Assembly: GCA_027924585.1 (NCBI GenBank)
Contig: BSBM01000486.1
Location: 40,316,001 to 40,380,000 of the forward strand
Origin: Larix kaempferi
Taxonomy: Eukaryota; Streptophyta; Pinopsida; Pinales; Pinaceae
Direction of reading: 5' to 3'
Length of the DNA: 64,000 nt
Shown: piece after piece, positions 11,770 to 23,483 of the stretch
Layout: every line of letters begins with the position of its first letter
Position numbering within the stretch: position 1 is the first letter of the stretch
The notes under the pieces: generated by a model
Databases searched by the model: none
What the model was told of the DNA's origin: nothing
Seen by the model: the letters and a program-made list of their open reading frames with translations, nothing else
Made by a program: the position numbers and the translations under genes

Positions 11770-13161
11770 ACTAGCATACCCCCAACTTCCACTATTCTTT
11801 GTTTGTTGCTTCTTCTCCCCCTGTTTCCCCCAATTTCTTTAAATTTTCTCTTATTCTCATTGGGATTTCTTGTTGCAATCCTTAGCTAGTTCGAAACATT
11901 GGACTTCGGAATCACATCATGGAGCAATTGCACTTGTCTAAAAGGCACATATCCCTTTTTCTTGTTGTTGCAAGCCTCCTCAATCCCATCCAGATCCAAT
12001 TCCCCTAGTTCCGTATCCTCGTCCTCTTCCTCAGTCATAACTACATCCTCCTACACTATACTTGTAAGGGCCAATTGTTGATCTTTTTTCCCTTGATTTT
12101 CCTCCATGTCATCCCCTTTTCCCCTTGAATTCCCTCCAATCTCCTCAGTTTGCAGCTCCCCCACATTGTCAGGAATCCCATCCAACACCACAAAACTATT
12201 AGTGGTGTTGGTAGGATTTCTCAAATCCATGGTCACTTGTTTATTTCCATGCCTTCTTCTATTATTGACCTTCACGAATCCTTCTGCATCCTTCTCCCCC
12301 TTCTACTTTGGTGTCAGAGGCGGATTATTCATGGGGCAATCTATAAACAAATGACCATGCTCATGGCATCTGCGGTAATGAAAAGGAACATTTACATAGT
12401 CCAGTGTTTGCCTCCAGTCCTCCTCTTCCTAAGTGAGACTAATTGCCTCTGGAAGGTCCTTTGATATGTCCATGTACACATAGTTCCTCGTGTATGATGT
12501 GTATCTCATTGTTTTTGTTTGCTCCAAAATTTTCACAAAGTCACCCAAGGAGTTCCCAATGTCTATCAAGATCTATGGATCCCAGTACTCAATTGGAAAA
12601 GAATATAACTAAATCTAGACCCAAGCTATTGCAATATCTTCCTTATCTAGGCTAAAGAATTCCTTTAGTGATCGCCAAAACATGCCCGCAGAATAGAAGT
12701 ATGGGCCTCCTTCAAAGATATTATAAGTTAAAGAAATCAATCATTAAAAAATCTTTTGATCCTAACTGCAAGTCATAATGGCCTTTTGGATTCCATGTGG
12801 TATTAATCCACTAGATCAATGCCTTCTCTGTGGGCTAGATTCCTAAGAACTTACCAATCAAAGCATGATCCTTCATATACTAGATTTGATGTCTTAGTTT
12901 CTCTGATTTAACTTGGATCAAGGGTATTTGTGTCATCTTAGGAATACATCGACTTGACCTTCTCTTGTCTCCTCTATTGGATTGAGCCATGGCTCATGGG
13001 ATTGACCCTTCACCTCCCATTCCATCCCTCACTCTACTTTTCGTCATTTCCCTTCCTTCATCTTGATGTTTTGTTGGGGAGTGGCTTGATCCCCTCCCCA
13101 ATTCCTTCACCATGATGTCTCCTCTCCCCTGGCTGCCATTCAAAATCCTAGCTTGCAACAT
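11770..13161 (-). pseudogene. LINE ORF1 (DUF4283-type gag with zinc knuckle)
   Basis: Upstream of ORF2 on the same strand, a degenerate frame starts at an ATG at 13161. It carries MKDHALIGKFLGI and HYDLQLGSK, matching the DUF4283 RNA-binding domain of plant LINE ORF1, and a CCHC-like knuckle CHEHGHLFIDCP near 12350. A basic and acidic tail follows (KVNNRRRHGNKQ, then EENQGKKDQ). In the element this protein coats the LINE RNA. Stops and frameshifts are frequent. Confidence 0.75.
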
Positions 13162-13686
13162 GATCTCTTCCTGAAAATTTTTACTAAAACCCTAGCATAC
13201 AAACCCTAGAATTGCAATCTTCTGCTCTAACATATGTTCAACCAAATATTTTTCATTTGATCTTCAGTGATTAATCATGTATCAGGGTTGGTAAATTACG
13301 AAACCTAAAAATGGAAGAAAAAAAATTAAATTAAGAAAAAAAATCTTAGGCTAAACTAGGCTAATTAATTTAATTTTGAGCAAATGAAAGTCAAATTTGA
13401 TTAACAAATAATTGATTTTAACAAAATCCCCTATTTCAAACAATGGTGAGGTCAGATTTTTTTTTTAAATGCACATAAATGTGAGAAATGTACAGATTCA
13501 ATATAAAGCTAAGTGGTTGTCCAAATCTGATTGTAGATCCATAAGAGGAGGACCCAATACAAATCATTGAAGAAATTTGATGCTTGAAAAGAAAATTTTG
13601 AAAATATTATAGAAGGAGGTAGAGCTTAGTAACCAACTCTAAACCATGTTATATTATTGCTACATATGCATAAAGATACACCAATT
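13162..13686 (-). other. Probable LINE 5' leader, no gene
   Basis: This is AT-rich sequence between ORF1 of the LINE and the first family-B LTR. It contains a run of minus-strand TAGGGTTT-like words near 13190-13215. I see no coding frame and cannot fix the LINE 5' end. Confidence 0.3.
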
Positions 13687-14207
13687 TGTTACTAACATGT
13701 AAATCAATAACCAAATATTACTAGCATAATATATTATCAACCCAAGCATCAATAATGAATAACAAATACAAGAGAGGAAAGGAAAGATAAAAGAGATCAC
13801 ACCAAATTTACTTGGTAAAACCTCAAATGAGGAAACATCCACAGAAATGCTTGATCTTCTTATTATTTAGGAAACTTCAACTCACAATCTTGAGCACCCA
13901 TAGATCACACTCCATCTTCACTTCATGCCACAATGACACACAATAATGTCCATTCCCAAAAGGGTATCCTTCACCGCTATTATATAGCTAGAGGTATGGA
14001 TAGATCACATCTCGTAACACATGTGGGATAAATATGTTTCCACTTCTCTTATATAAAGAATGATAATAAGAGAATTATACTTCATGATGCATGTCAGATA
14101 ACCCTTTTTTTATAATTTTAGAGAATTATGAAGAGTTTTATGCCTTTTTTCGATATATACAACCAACAACATCACACTAGTCATAATTTCATATTCCAAC
14201 ATTCCCC
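13687..14207 (-). mobile_element. LTR of family B, copy 1 (minus)
   Basis: It starts on the minus strand at 14207 with TGTTGGAATATG, ends GTTAGTAACA at 13687, and is preceded (14208-14222) by the polypurine tract TTAAGGGGGAA. It is therefore a 3' LTR in minus orientation. It shares nearly all of its length with the LTRs at 15834-16343 and 16389-16910. Copia-like by LTR style; no pol was seen to confirm this. Confidence 0.7.
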
Positions 14208-15833
14208 CTTAATGATGACTAGGGACAAGGAACACAGATGGAGGAACTACGACATTACAATAACATAACATCAACATGCTAAGATATGCATTACAACAAC
14301 ATTCAGATTTGGGTGGAAATTAACGTTGTATTTTGAACTATTGTTCAGTAGCATTTGTAGTTTTCTTTCAAACTTTGTAGCTCAAGTAGTCCATCCTCAT
14401 AAATATTTATGTTGTATTTCATATAAATAAGTTTACTTAAGATGATATATATATATATATATATATATATCTTAAAAACATTTGCACATATAAAAGTTTG
14501 CCATTTAATTATTTTGATAAGTTTTTATCAAAATTCAAATAAATATTGATTTATTAAACAATTTTTATCAATATTTATATGATATCGATGAATATTATAT
14601 GCTCTTTCATTTATTTTTTGTAAAAGCAATTTCGACAAACATGTGGAATGCCAACTTGCTTATTTTTTTCACATGTTGCCATAGCTTTTTGTCTTTAATG
14701 CATTGGTTTATAGTTTCTTAGTTTTAATCATCATGTTTGTAGAGGTTGTCTCTTGTTACCGATTTTCTTTCAAATAACCTTCTTGTTTGGAAGATGTTTG
14801 GTATTTTCAAGAGCATGTATCTCTAGTATTTTGACATGGTGACAACAAGAAACCAATTGATGCCAAAGATTTAGTTGCTTGATGGCAATATTTTTAATTT
14901 ATAAGTGATATCAATTTCTCACATCCTTGTATGTTGTTTCTAACCTTTATTTATGTAAAATAAATTTCATGTCCTTCTATCTTTCAAATTTCATGTCTTG
15001 AATTTCCTTGTCATTATGAGTGGTTCATGTTATGCTTTACACTTGGAAGTTGTTTCGTGCAGATTAGCTCTATGTTTTCTTCACTTTCTTAATAGGGGTC
15101 TTTGTGAAGAGTTATTGGACAACTTGCTTTTGTAGATTATTCATGACTTTCTTAGCATATTGATGTTTCTATCTCTGCTCATTCAACATTGTTCCTCTCT
15201 ACAAATTATCTTTGATAGCAACAAAGTTGAAAACTTTTGCCACTTTATTCGATAATAATGGTTGAAGTTGTAATTAAGAAGGAATTTAATTTAATAAAAT
15301 ACCATATAATGTCACCTCCTTCCAATTAATGTAATGTAATGAAAGGCCATCTTCATCTTGTAAAGTCACAATTATCTATGTGACACATTTATGATGTACA
15401 TGACCATCTAGGGTTCTTGTATTCGCTATGAGATCTCATTGTAGGGTGCATCTTTTAGCTTGGTTGTGAAGATTGCCTACGCAATGCATTGTCGATGTAT
15501 AGGCCATCCGAGCTTCTTGTATTCATAATGAGGTCTATTGCAGAATTATTTTAACTATCAATTGGGTTACGTTGTGTTGATTTTCTATCGGCCACATTTT
15601 TTGTTGTATAGGCCATATGAGGTTTGTGTACACTATTGTGGTGTTCTGCAGAGTTCATCATACAACTCGGTTCAAGTGCAATTTCATGATCAATGAGAGG
15701 CGGATGTTATCTTCATCAAATCCATAAGGTGAAGTGTGTTCATATCCACATCTTATTGGGAATTCTAGAAGTTGTTATCAAGGAGGATGTTATTGTGTTC
15801 CTTATCCCTAGTCATCATTAAGGGAGAATGTTG
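14208..15833. mobile_element. Internal region between two oppositely oriented family-B LTRs
   Basis: Both ends of this segment carry the same 3' signature, CCCTAGTCATCATTAAGGG: on the minus strand at the left and on the plus strand at the right. The interior is therefore flanked by two polypurine tracts facing outward. An (AT)n run lies at 14444-14470. Three loose tandem units around 15370-15665 share the words GTATAGGCCAT and TTGTGT/TTGTAT. No gag or pol frame is readable. The arrangement is not that of a single intact element. Confidence 0.5.
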
Positions 15834-16343
15834 AAATATGTAATGATGACTAGTGAGATGTTGTTGTTGTATCTACCAAAGAAGGCATAAAACTCTTCAT
15901 AGCTATCTAAAATTATCAAAAGGATTTATTTCACATGCATCATGAAGTATAATTCTCTTATTACCATTCTTTATATAATAGAAGTGGAAAAATATTTATC
16001 CCACATGTATTATGGGATGTGATCTATCCATACCTCTAGTTATATAATAGAGGTGAAGGAGAGCCTTTTGGGTATGCACGTTACTGTGTGTCAATGTGAC
16101 ATGAAGTGCAGATGGAATGTGATGTGTGGATGTTCAAGATTGTAAGAGTGGATTTTTTTTGAAGAATAAGAAGATTAAGCCTTCCTATGCATGTTTCCCC
16201 ATTTGGGGTTTTACTACTTAAATTTTGTGTACTTTATTTTCTCTTTCCTTTCCTCTTTTGCACTTGTTATTGATTATTGATGCTTATGCTCATGAGAGAT
16301 TAGACTAGTAAGATTCTGATTATTGATTTACATGTTAGTAAAT
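15834..16343 (+). mobile_element. LTR of family B, copy 2 (plus)
   Basis: It begins TGTTGAAATATG directly after the polypurine tract TTAAGGGAGAA and ends near ACATGTTAGTAAA. It is in plus orientation, opposite to copies 1 and 3, and lies head-on to copy 3 with a 45-bp spacer. Confidence 0.7.
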
Positions 16344-16388
16344 TTATTATGATATGTTAATGCATGTCTCAATAATCTAACCAAAAAA

Positions 16389-16910
16389 GTTTACTAACAT
16401 GCAAATCAATAATCATAATCTTACTAGTCTAATCTCCTATCAACACAAGAACCAAATAATCAATAAAAACAATAAAAATAGCAAGAGAGGAAAGGAAAGA
16501 TAAAATAGAGTACATCAATTTTACGTGGTATAACCCCAACTGGGGAAACAACCACGGGAAGAATTGATCTTTTTATACTTCAAAGGACTTCCACTCTTAC
16601 AATCTTGAGCACCCACATATCACACTCCATCTATACTTCATGTCACAACGACACAACAATGTGTGTACTGCAAAAGGGCCTCCTTCACCTCTATTACATT
16701 GCTACAGGGATGGATAAATCATCCATAATACATGTGGGATAAATATTTTTCCACTTCTCTTATATAAAGAATGGTAATAAGATAATTCTACTTCATGATG
16801 CATGTGAGATAACTCATTTTTATAATTTTAGAGAGTTATGAAGAGTTTTATGTCTTCTTTGATAGATACAACCAAGAACATTACACTAGTCATCATTACA
16901 TATTCCAACA
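16389..16910 (-). mobile_element. LTR of family B, copy 3 (minus)
   Basis: On the minus strand it starts at 16910 with TGTTGGAATATG and ends at about 16389. With copy 2 it makes an almost continuous inverted repeat of about 1.08 kb. The 45-bp spacer ends on the minus strand with TTTTTTGGTTAGATTATTG next to the LTR end, where a primer-binding site would lie, but I could not match it to a tRNA. Confidence 0.7.
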
Positions 16911-17039
16911 ACTATGATGCAAAGACTATGCAATGGCAACACAAATAATTGACATTCATTGTTAAAAAAAATCAACAAGGAATTTCAGGGTTGTAGTGAC
17001 ACGAAAAATTTGTATTGTATAATGCTACAATTTTCTACA

Positions 17040-17400
17040 TATCCTATCTTATATTAAAAATGCATAAAATCCAAAAATGCACAACTTTTATAGAATTGAT
17101 GGTGAGTAGTCAAATATGCACACATGGCTACCAAAATTCATAGTCATATTCAATGGCTACCCCTAAAAATACAAAATGGTTGTAGATGTAATTCAACCAT
17201 AACTCGGTCATGCATTTTACTTTGGAAATATAAGTTTGACAATAGGAAGTTGACCACCATCTTCAAGTGCTCAAGAAATTCCAATGTCATATCCATTCGT
17301 TTTACCCTCCAAAATGTAAAAATATAGTTGGGTCTATTGGTACAAAATGAATGGGAACCTCTTGGAATTGTTCGAGGAAAAAACATTTTGCATCTCTCTT
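17040..17400 (+). repeat. Diverged direct repeat, copy 1 (partner 18900-19350)
   Basis: It shares with the partner the words TTGTAGATGTAATT, GACCATAAC, GGTCTATTGGT and AAAATGAATGGGAACC in the same order. The spacing is about 1.9 kb and the two copies are clearly old. They probably derive from two copies of the same repeat family. Confidence 0.6.
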
Positions 17401-18899
17401 GTGGATTAAGAAATGAATTGGGAGAGGAATGTGAATGACCATGAGATATGAGAGAAGGAAATAAATGGTGCTTAAAACCTCATCCCTATGGAAGCGAAGA
17501 GATGAAAGGCTATAGTAGAAGAAGAAGAAGAGAGGTCATCACCTTGGTTTCCAATTCCTATTCTTCATGGCAAATGAAGGGAAACAATGTGAGCTCAAGA
17601 AGGGGGCACATAGTTGTTGAAGGTGACTGTAGAAGTTGCGGAAGAGAACTTTGTCTAGGAGGATAATGCTAAAGGATAAATGGACAGAAGAAAAAATCTT
17701 TGTTCATGGTGGAGCTAGACCTGCTAAGAAGACACATGTGGCAATTGCAACATGAGGATCGTTGTGAGAACAAGGATTGTGATCTAGTTCTATTCTCAAA
17801 GGAACAAAGTCCATGATATTGAAGGAGCATGTGAAGTCTCAATTCGATAGCATGGTCATGATCATAATAAATTAAATGAATGGTGTTAGTTTAGATGAAG
17901 AGGGTTGGAGAAGAAGCAATAGATACATAGATACATAGGAAGCAACACTAAGAACAAGACATAATTTGCATTGCTTTCCATCAAAGATGTGGGCAAGTCA
18001 TATTGTTTCCATGTTCCTATTTGTATTTCAAGATGCATTCATAATACTCCAAAGTCTTAATAATTTCTATAGAAGAGAAATAGAACAAAGTTCAAGTTGA
18101 GTTGTATAGAATTTCTCCAAAATTGCAGTAATCTATATTTATAGATAAGAGCATTAAGACTTGAATTCTAAGATAGAGAGAGTGTGGCTCGTACTACATG
18201 TATGGTTTTCTCTTACATACTTCAACAATGAGCCAAATGCAGCATATTTTGTTGGTTTTCCCAAGATTGGGTTTAAAGGGTGATCTCTACATTATTGCTA
18301 TGTTCATAATTGTGTACTTCAGTTACATTTTGTATTTAAATTACAATTTACAAGTTTTTATTACAATCAAAATTAATGCTAGCAAAATAGCAAGTAGATT
18401 TTTACAATTAAATTGATTCCACAATTTAGTATTTGTGTTGGTGAGACAAATGAGCCATATTCCTATTGTTAATGGATCATATGGTATCAAATCCAAGTTC
18501 AAAGATGGGAGCTACCCTATTGTTACTAGTCCTAGGATTAATAACACTTTAATCAATTCAAAACCATGTTTGAGCAATTGGAAAGAACCGATGGTAGCAA
18601 GAGCCCAAGTTTGAGACACTAGAAGAAAACCAATGCCAGAGATTTTACAAGACTCAAAAGCCTAAAATATGGAGTTGTTATTTAAAACATATGGTACTTG
18701 GATCCAATTTTCATGCCAAAACATTGGGTTGAATTAAATATAAAGAAAAAAACAAAAGAGCATAAGAACACATTGTAGAAGATGAAGGTATGTTGTGAAA
18801 TGCAAGCTTGTTCCTGCATTTATCCCAAATGCAATATGCACATGGTTGCTACAAGATAGTGAAATGACCATTCTACAAGTTGTTGCAGTTCCCATAATA

Positions 18900-19350
18900 C
18901 AATAAAAATGCATAAAATCCCAAAATAAATAGTTGCTATCGAAGCACACTCACTGCTATTGAAGCAGGCAAGTGTTAAAACCAAGTTTGTATTTTTGGTA
19001 TAATGGGGGCATATGAAGTTAGATGAAGATGGAATTTTCACTATGATGATCTATCACATATGCACGTGTGCCCACCAAAATTCAACATCATAGTGATTCG
19101 TTTACCCCTAAAAAATGTGAAACATTTGTAGATGTAATTTGACCATAACATTATCATATGGTGTACTTTAGCAATGACATTTTGATAGTAGGAAGCTAAC
19201 TACTATATCCACATTCTTAGAAAATTTCGGCATCAAATTAATTCGTTTCATCCTCCAGAAGAAAAACTATATAGTTTGGTCTATTGGTTGGAAAATGAAT
19301 GGGAACCACTTGGCATTGTTGGAGACAAAACTATTTTGTATATCACCCAA
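18900..19350 (+). repeat. Diverged direct repeat, copy 2 (partner 17040-17400)
   Basis: Same order of shared words as copy 1, with small insertions and substitutions; no coding frame is conserved between the two. Confidence 0.6.
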
Positions 19351-19641
19351 GGAGGATGATATACATTGTTATGAACTTGTAAAGGCTTGAGCATTTTGAG
19401 GTTGACAAAGTTGGAACTGTTGAACACTTTGTGGCAACTAAACCATAGAGGATTGGACACAATGAGTGGTTGAGAAGATTAAGCGCTTTGAGGTTACTGA
19501 ATTGGAAAGGTATGTGCAACATGAGTTTATTAACCATTTATTAGTCTCAAGGCTAGAACAAACTAGGCATCTTATGATTGGGTTGAACAAATTAAGTAAT
19601 GTGGAGCTTTATAGACTAAGTCATTACATGGAGGGGGTCAC

Positions 19642-19709
19642 TTATCCTATAAACAAAGGGATCTCACACATCAAGTTATCCTATAAGCAAAGGGATCTCA
19701 TACATCAAT
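19642..19709 (+). repeat. 34-bp tandem duplication
   Basis: Two units beginning TTATCCTATAAACAAAGGG and TTATCCTATAAGCAAAGGG follow each other directly, differing at a few positions. Confidence 0.75.
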
Positions 19710-19780
19710 TTGGTGCCTTATTACATGGTAACCTTAAAATTAGATTGTGCACGTCAATATACTACTTTTAAATAATTATA

Positions 19781-20399
19781 TACATGGTGTTTGAGAATAT
19801 GATTGTGGATCCCAATCTTCACTTGTTTAAAAAAGATTATGAAAATTTAAACTTGCCAACTGGATATGGAATCTTTTACTAAGAGATTTTGTTTTTCCAT
19901 AAAATATCATATAGAAGTTATTTAAGGTTATTGTTTCATAGAATTGGATCCAATTTTTTTTATCAAACTTAAGAAAAATTTATATACATTATTATTATTA
20001 TTATTATTATTTATCTTTTTTCATTATTGTATTTCTTAATTTTAATTTTAAGTTTTATATATTTATTTAAATCTAATTATATGTATAAAAACATTTTTAT
20101 TAAATAATTTCAATTAATTAAAAAATAATTAATATACCTTCTTCACAATATAGATACCTAATTACCCTTTAATTTTAATGAAATTTAACTTAAAATCAAA
20201 ATTACCCTTTTGACATTCTCCTAGACTATTGTATTCAATGAGTTGTCTCAGGTTTTGGCCTTGGCCTTGAACAACTGAACAATTACACAATGTTATAAAA
20301 ATTATAATAAAACTAAACAAGTAAAAGAATGTGGAAACACATTAATATGTTATACGATAGTCACTAACTATCTTTATGGCTATTTTTCCAAAACCAAAA
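19781..20399. other. AT-rich spacer with (ATT)n microsatellite
   Basis: This stretch contains an ATT trinucleotide run at about 19988-20012 and long A/T tracts to 20220. No gene is seen. It lies just past the 3' side of the UPL pseudogene. Confidence 0.5.
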
Positions 20400-21182
20400 C
20401 CAAGAACATTTATCCAACTCCCATCAAAACAGCAGGATTTCTGGAGATAATAGGTGCCAAGTTTGAGAGAAGTACGAGGACTCACTTTTCCACTTACATT
20501 TCTATTTAAAGCTGAAACAAGATTGTGCCGAATTTCTGACTCCATATCGTTTGAAGCCTATGAGGATCCCCAGGAATATAACAAACAATAGTTGAAGCAA
20601 CACTATCAAACCCTGAAAATAGGCAACGAGTAGGCAAGCTCAGCAAAGCAACCAATCCACCTATTTCAAGAAAACGCAATGCTATGGCATGCACCCTTGA
20701 TAGCCTTGCACATAGCTGGAAAAGAGCGTGTACAGTAGCCAAGGCCCCGAGGGTAAATGCATCTTAATGAAGTTGCAGACTATGTCAATAGCTTTTTTTT
20801 CTTTTCTTCAGTGTTGGAACATGTGTGTCATATATCTTGCAATTTTATAGCTGAGCATGTAATAATGCTGAAATGGAGTAGAGAATAAATTTCTATGGAG
20901 TGGTATGAAATAACTGCTAAGCAATGGCAGAGAATTAGTGCAGATGACTAGCAGATAATAAATGCTAAGCAGCACCAGCAGTTGGTCAAACAATTGCCGA
21001 TGATTTCTAACATATGGAATTGGAAAAACATAAATAGTTTATGGTTTGTTATTTGTGTCTATTTATTGAATGCTAGGGTTGAAGGGAAGTGTGCGTTGCC
21101 AAAATTTCTCTAGAATGGTTATGCTGTTGAACACTCTTATCAAGAGCATTGTAATGTATTATAACCATTTTAGTAAATGATT

Positions 21183-21306
21183 AATACATTTGAGTAGGCT
21201 TGTGTGGGGTTTTTCTCCTCGAAGGGTTTCCCCTATAAACCCTATAAATTAATACATTTGAGTCAACTTTGTGGGGTTTTTCTACCCAAAGGGTTTCCCC
21301 TAAATG
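21183..21306 (+). repeat. Tandem duplication in the UPL intron
   Basis: Two units of about 62 bp share ATACATTTGAGT, TGGGGTTTTTCT and AAGGGTTTCCCCTA. The GGGGTTTTTCT/AAGGGTTTCCCC wording is common in plant Copia LTR ends, so this may be an LTR scrap. Confidence 0.6.
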
Positions 21307-22236
21307 ATTGTGTGCTTATATGTTGTTCATTACTACAGTTTTTATTTAAATCTCTGCAAATTTTTCCCTAATCAAAGCAACCTCTACTGCCTTTCATTTA
21401 TTAGTTAGGTACCTTACAGTCACATTCAACATGTGCTCTGTATGATTTTGCTGATTAGACTCCAACAAGTTCTCAGGATTTTCACCATCACCATCCTTTT
21501 TTGGGGACTGTTCAGAGCTCATAATATTAGAATCGAATTTTTGCTTCAACTGTAGCAAATCATCAACAACTGTTAGCATGGGCATCACATACTTAAAATC
21601 TGGCAGGCTCTCACTTTTTGATGCCTGCAGGTAAAAGCTAGACAAGATATTCAGCCAAACACTAACAAAACCATTGTCAGCTGCAACTTCACAAACTGCA
21701 TTGTCTCCATACAAAATTAGAGCTAAAACAAGAGATGCCAGGGACAGCATGCTATTATCCTTTCCAGGATCCAAATTGCAATGTTTCAGTTGCAATACAA
21801 GAAATGATATGACTTTCGCTCTTTCCTGACCATCATTTAGAGTGCATGACATTAACAGCAAGTCCTTCTAAGGAAAAGCTAGAGAACCCTTAGTATGGAG
21901 CAACTTAATTCAAGTGGAAAAAATCTCATCAGCAGAAGGAGCTTGTACCAACTCCTTTCCCTGGTCAATATCCTTTTGGCTTGTAGCCATCTCTTCCTTA
22001 GCTGAAGATTTAGTACTCCCTACGACAGAGCTAATACTCGAGCAAGTTCATCATCTTCTTGCAAGGGCTCCTCTGGATGAATAAATAACCAATCCATTGC
22101 CAGCTCTACACGGTTTGAGTGGACATTTCTAAGGGCTTCTTCTGCCCTTACCCTTGAGAATCCCATTTCAACAATCATTGCAATTTCTGAATCATCAGGA
22201 GGTGTTCCAACAGCTTGAACCGTCTTTTGAGAAGCA

Positions 22237-22241
22237 CAGAG
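22237..22241. repeat. Target site duplication, left (CAGAG)
   Basis: This copy is identical to the five bases at 24651-24655 on the other side of the Copia-type element. Confidence 0.9.
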
Positions 22242-22448
22242 TGTTAAGAATTTTAATCTCACCATTCCACTATCCGTTATTGGTGCATTAATTAGTTAAG
22301 TATGACTAGGACACCTTGTTGTCCCATAGTATTTACTATTTCATGGTATTTACCCATGGTTTTTGGTGTGATGTAATGCTAAACATTGAGAAGGCAAGCT
22401 ATTGCCCATTGTGTTTCTCTTTTTTTATCTGTGTTCCATATTTTAACA
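22242..22448 (+). mobile_element. 5' LTR of the 2.4-kb Copia-type element
   Basis: It begins TGTTAAGAATT and ends TATTTTAACA. It is 207 bp, against 238 bp for the 3' LTR. The difference is two indels of about 16 bp (near the repeated ATTAGTTAAG) and 15 bp (near AATGCTA), plus a few substitutions, so the insertion is not recent. Confidence 0.92.
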
Positions 22449-22460
22449 TGGTATCAGAGC
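22449..22460 (+). promoter_or_regulatory. Primer-binding site (initiator-Met tRNA)
   Basis: TGGTATCAGAGC immediately follows the 5' LTR and is complementary to the 3' end of plant initiator-Met tRNA, the usual primer for reverse transcription of Copia elements. Confidence 0.92.
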
Positions 22461-22613
22461 GTATGGCCTGATCCATACCTGTTGTTGGGTAAGCCTTTTC
22501 ACATAGTGGACATCACACACACGTAGATCAAGATGGAACACATCGGCGTGGAGGAGAAGCTTCACAGCTTTGGGGCTGCATCAAATTTTTTTATTATTAT
22601 TATTTTTCCGATA

Positions 22614-22779
22614 GAGCCACCGGCTCAGTTTCTGTTAAGGCAAAGAGAGCCATCGGCTCACTTTCTGTTAAGAAAAAGAGAGCCACCGGCGCACCTTCTG
22701 TTAAGGCAAAGAGATCCACCGGCGCACCTTCTATTAAGGCAAAGAGAGCCACTTGCGCACTTGTTGTTAAGGAAAAGTG
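22614..22779 (+). repeat. 33-bp minisatellite in the element leader, about 5 units
   Basis: The units run GAGCCACCGGC...GTTAAGGCAAAGA with unit length exactly 33 bp and a few substitutions each. Because 33 is a multiple of three, frames stay open through the array on both strands, which explains the long but meaningless frames there. Confidence 0.85.
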
Positions 22780-23039
22780 CACCAAACACTGTTCACTTAC
22801 ACGGATTTTGCTCTGGCGCATTGTGTTAGCTAAAGAAGTTGCGCCACTCTGTTTAAAGATAGTCATACAAAATGGAAAGTACCAGCATTGTTTAGATCAG
22901 ATTGAAGAAGATTGAGTCTTGCAGAGATCGATCCAAGAAGAGCCTGTGTAGAAAAGGGTGGAGAAGATTTGGGGTTTCTATCCAGCTTCCAAGGATCTGA
23001 AGTCTGAAGGACCGCTGATATCAAAGAAAACCAAGAAGA

Positions 23040-23483
23040 TTGAATCTTGAAGATGGTGCTAGTAGAGCTACCAGAAGAAATCGAAGAGGTAAGAAATCTG
23101 TTAACACCAGTAGGATTATGGCAGACATTTTTGAAGGAGACAATTATGAACTATGGTCTTTAAAAGCAAGGAACTTGTTAAGGTCACAAGATTTGTGGCA
23201 TTTTGTAGTTGAAGAGGATCCTAGTGATATAGAAGCATTTGAGAATTTGACAGAGTATCAAAAAGAAAGAAGGCAAGTTATTGCCTTAAGTCTCATACAA
23301 AATAGTATAGATTATTCCATCTTTCATAACATTTTAGAAGTTTATACTCCAAAAGAAGCATGGGATATATTGAAAGCAGAGTTTAGTGAAGAGGAACCTA
23401 ATGTAGAAGAAGATGAAGCAGAGTTTAGTGAAGAGGAACCAGTTGTGGAAGAAGATGACTTTGCAAGTCAGGCAAAGCACTAG
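23040..23483 (+). CDS. Copia gag N-terminal domain (DUF4219/UBN2-type), truncated
   Basis: A 147-codon frame has IFEGDNYELWSLKARNLLRS (residues about 31-50) and then a UBN2-like helix region ending TPKEAWDILKAEFSEEEP, the classic Copia gag N-terminus that forms virus-like particles. It ends with a duplicated acidic motif (EFSEEEP twice, residues about 115-140). It lacks the C-terminal gag half and zinc knuckle. Downstream are only acid-rich frames and one Copia pol scrap, so the element is non-autonomous. The ATG at 23040 is in frame, but the true start may be the internal MADIFEGDNY. Confidence 0.8.
   Translation: MNLEDGASRATRRNRRGKKSVNTSRIMADIFEGDNYELWSLKARNLLRSQDLWHFVVEEDPSDIEAFENLTEYQKERRQVIALSLIQNSIDYSIFHNILEVYTPKEAWDILKAEFSEEEPNVEEDEAEFSEEEPVVEEDDFASQAKH

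Larger units (their letters stand above)
16911..19780. other. Gene-free retroelement debris
   Basis: Only short frames are found here. The main structure is a pair of diverged direct repeats (17040-17400 and 18900-19350, listed separately) and a 34-bp tandem duplication at 19642-19709. I recognise no protein domain. Confidence 0.4.
20400..22241 (-). pseudogene. UPL1/UPL2-type HECT E3 ubiquitin ligase, pseudogene fragment
   Basis: Functional UPL1/UPL2 proteins are very large HECT-domain ubiquitin ligases. Here a middle portion is readable on the minus strand. First comes a UBA domain (IAMIVEMGFSRVRAEEAL, about 22180-22080), then a UIM-like EDDELARVLALS. Next is a linker with an in-frame TGA (21910-21912) and TAG (21868-21870). 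A helical-repeat segment follows (GQERAKVISFLVLQLKHC, 21840-21394). After a gap at about 20760-21390 that looks like an intron comes ATVHALFQLCARLSR to SLPTRCLFSGFDSVAS (20742-20590), then MESEIRHNLVSALNR and PIISRNPAVLM in shifted frames. A one-base loss after LARVLALS, plus further frameshifts, disable it. No HECT domain is present. A Copia-type element cuts the UBA exon at its 5' side. Confidence 0.9.

Noticed and set aside
14444-14470. (AT)n run as a replication or regulatory element
   Set aside because: A plain dinucleotide microsatellite with no supporting context.
22533-22866. Overlapping plus and minus frames of 98 and 88 codons with repeats
   Set aside because: They are produced by the 33-bp minisatellite, whose unit length keeps all frames open; not evidence of a gene.
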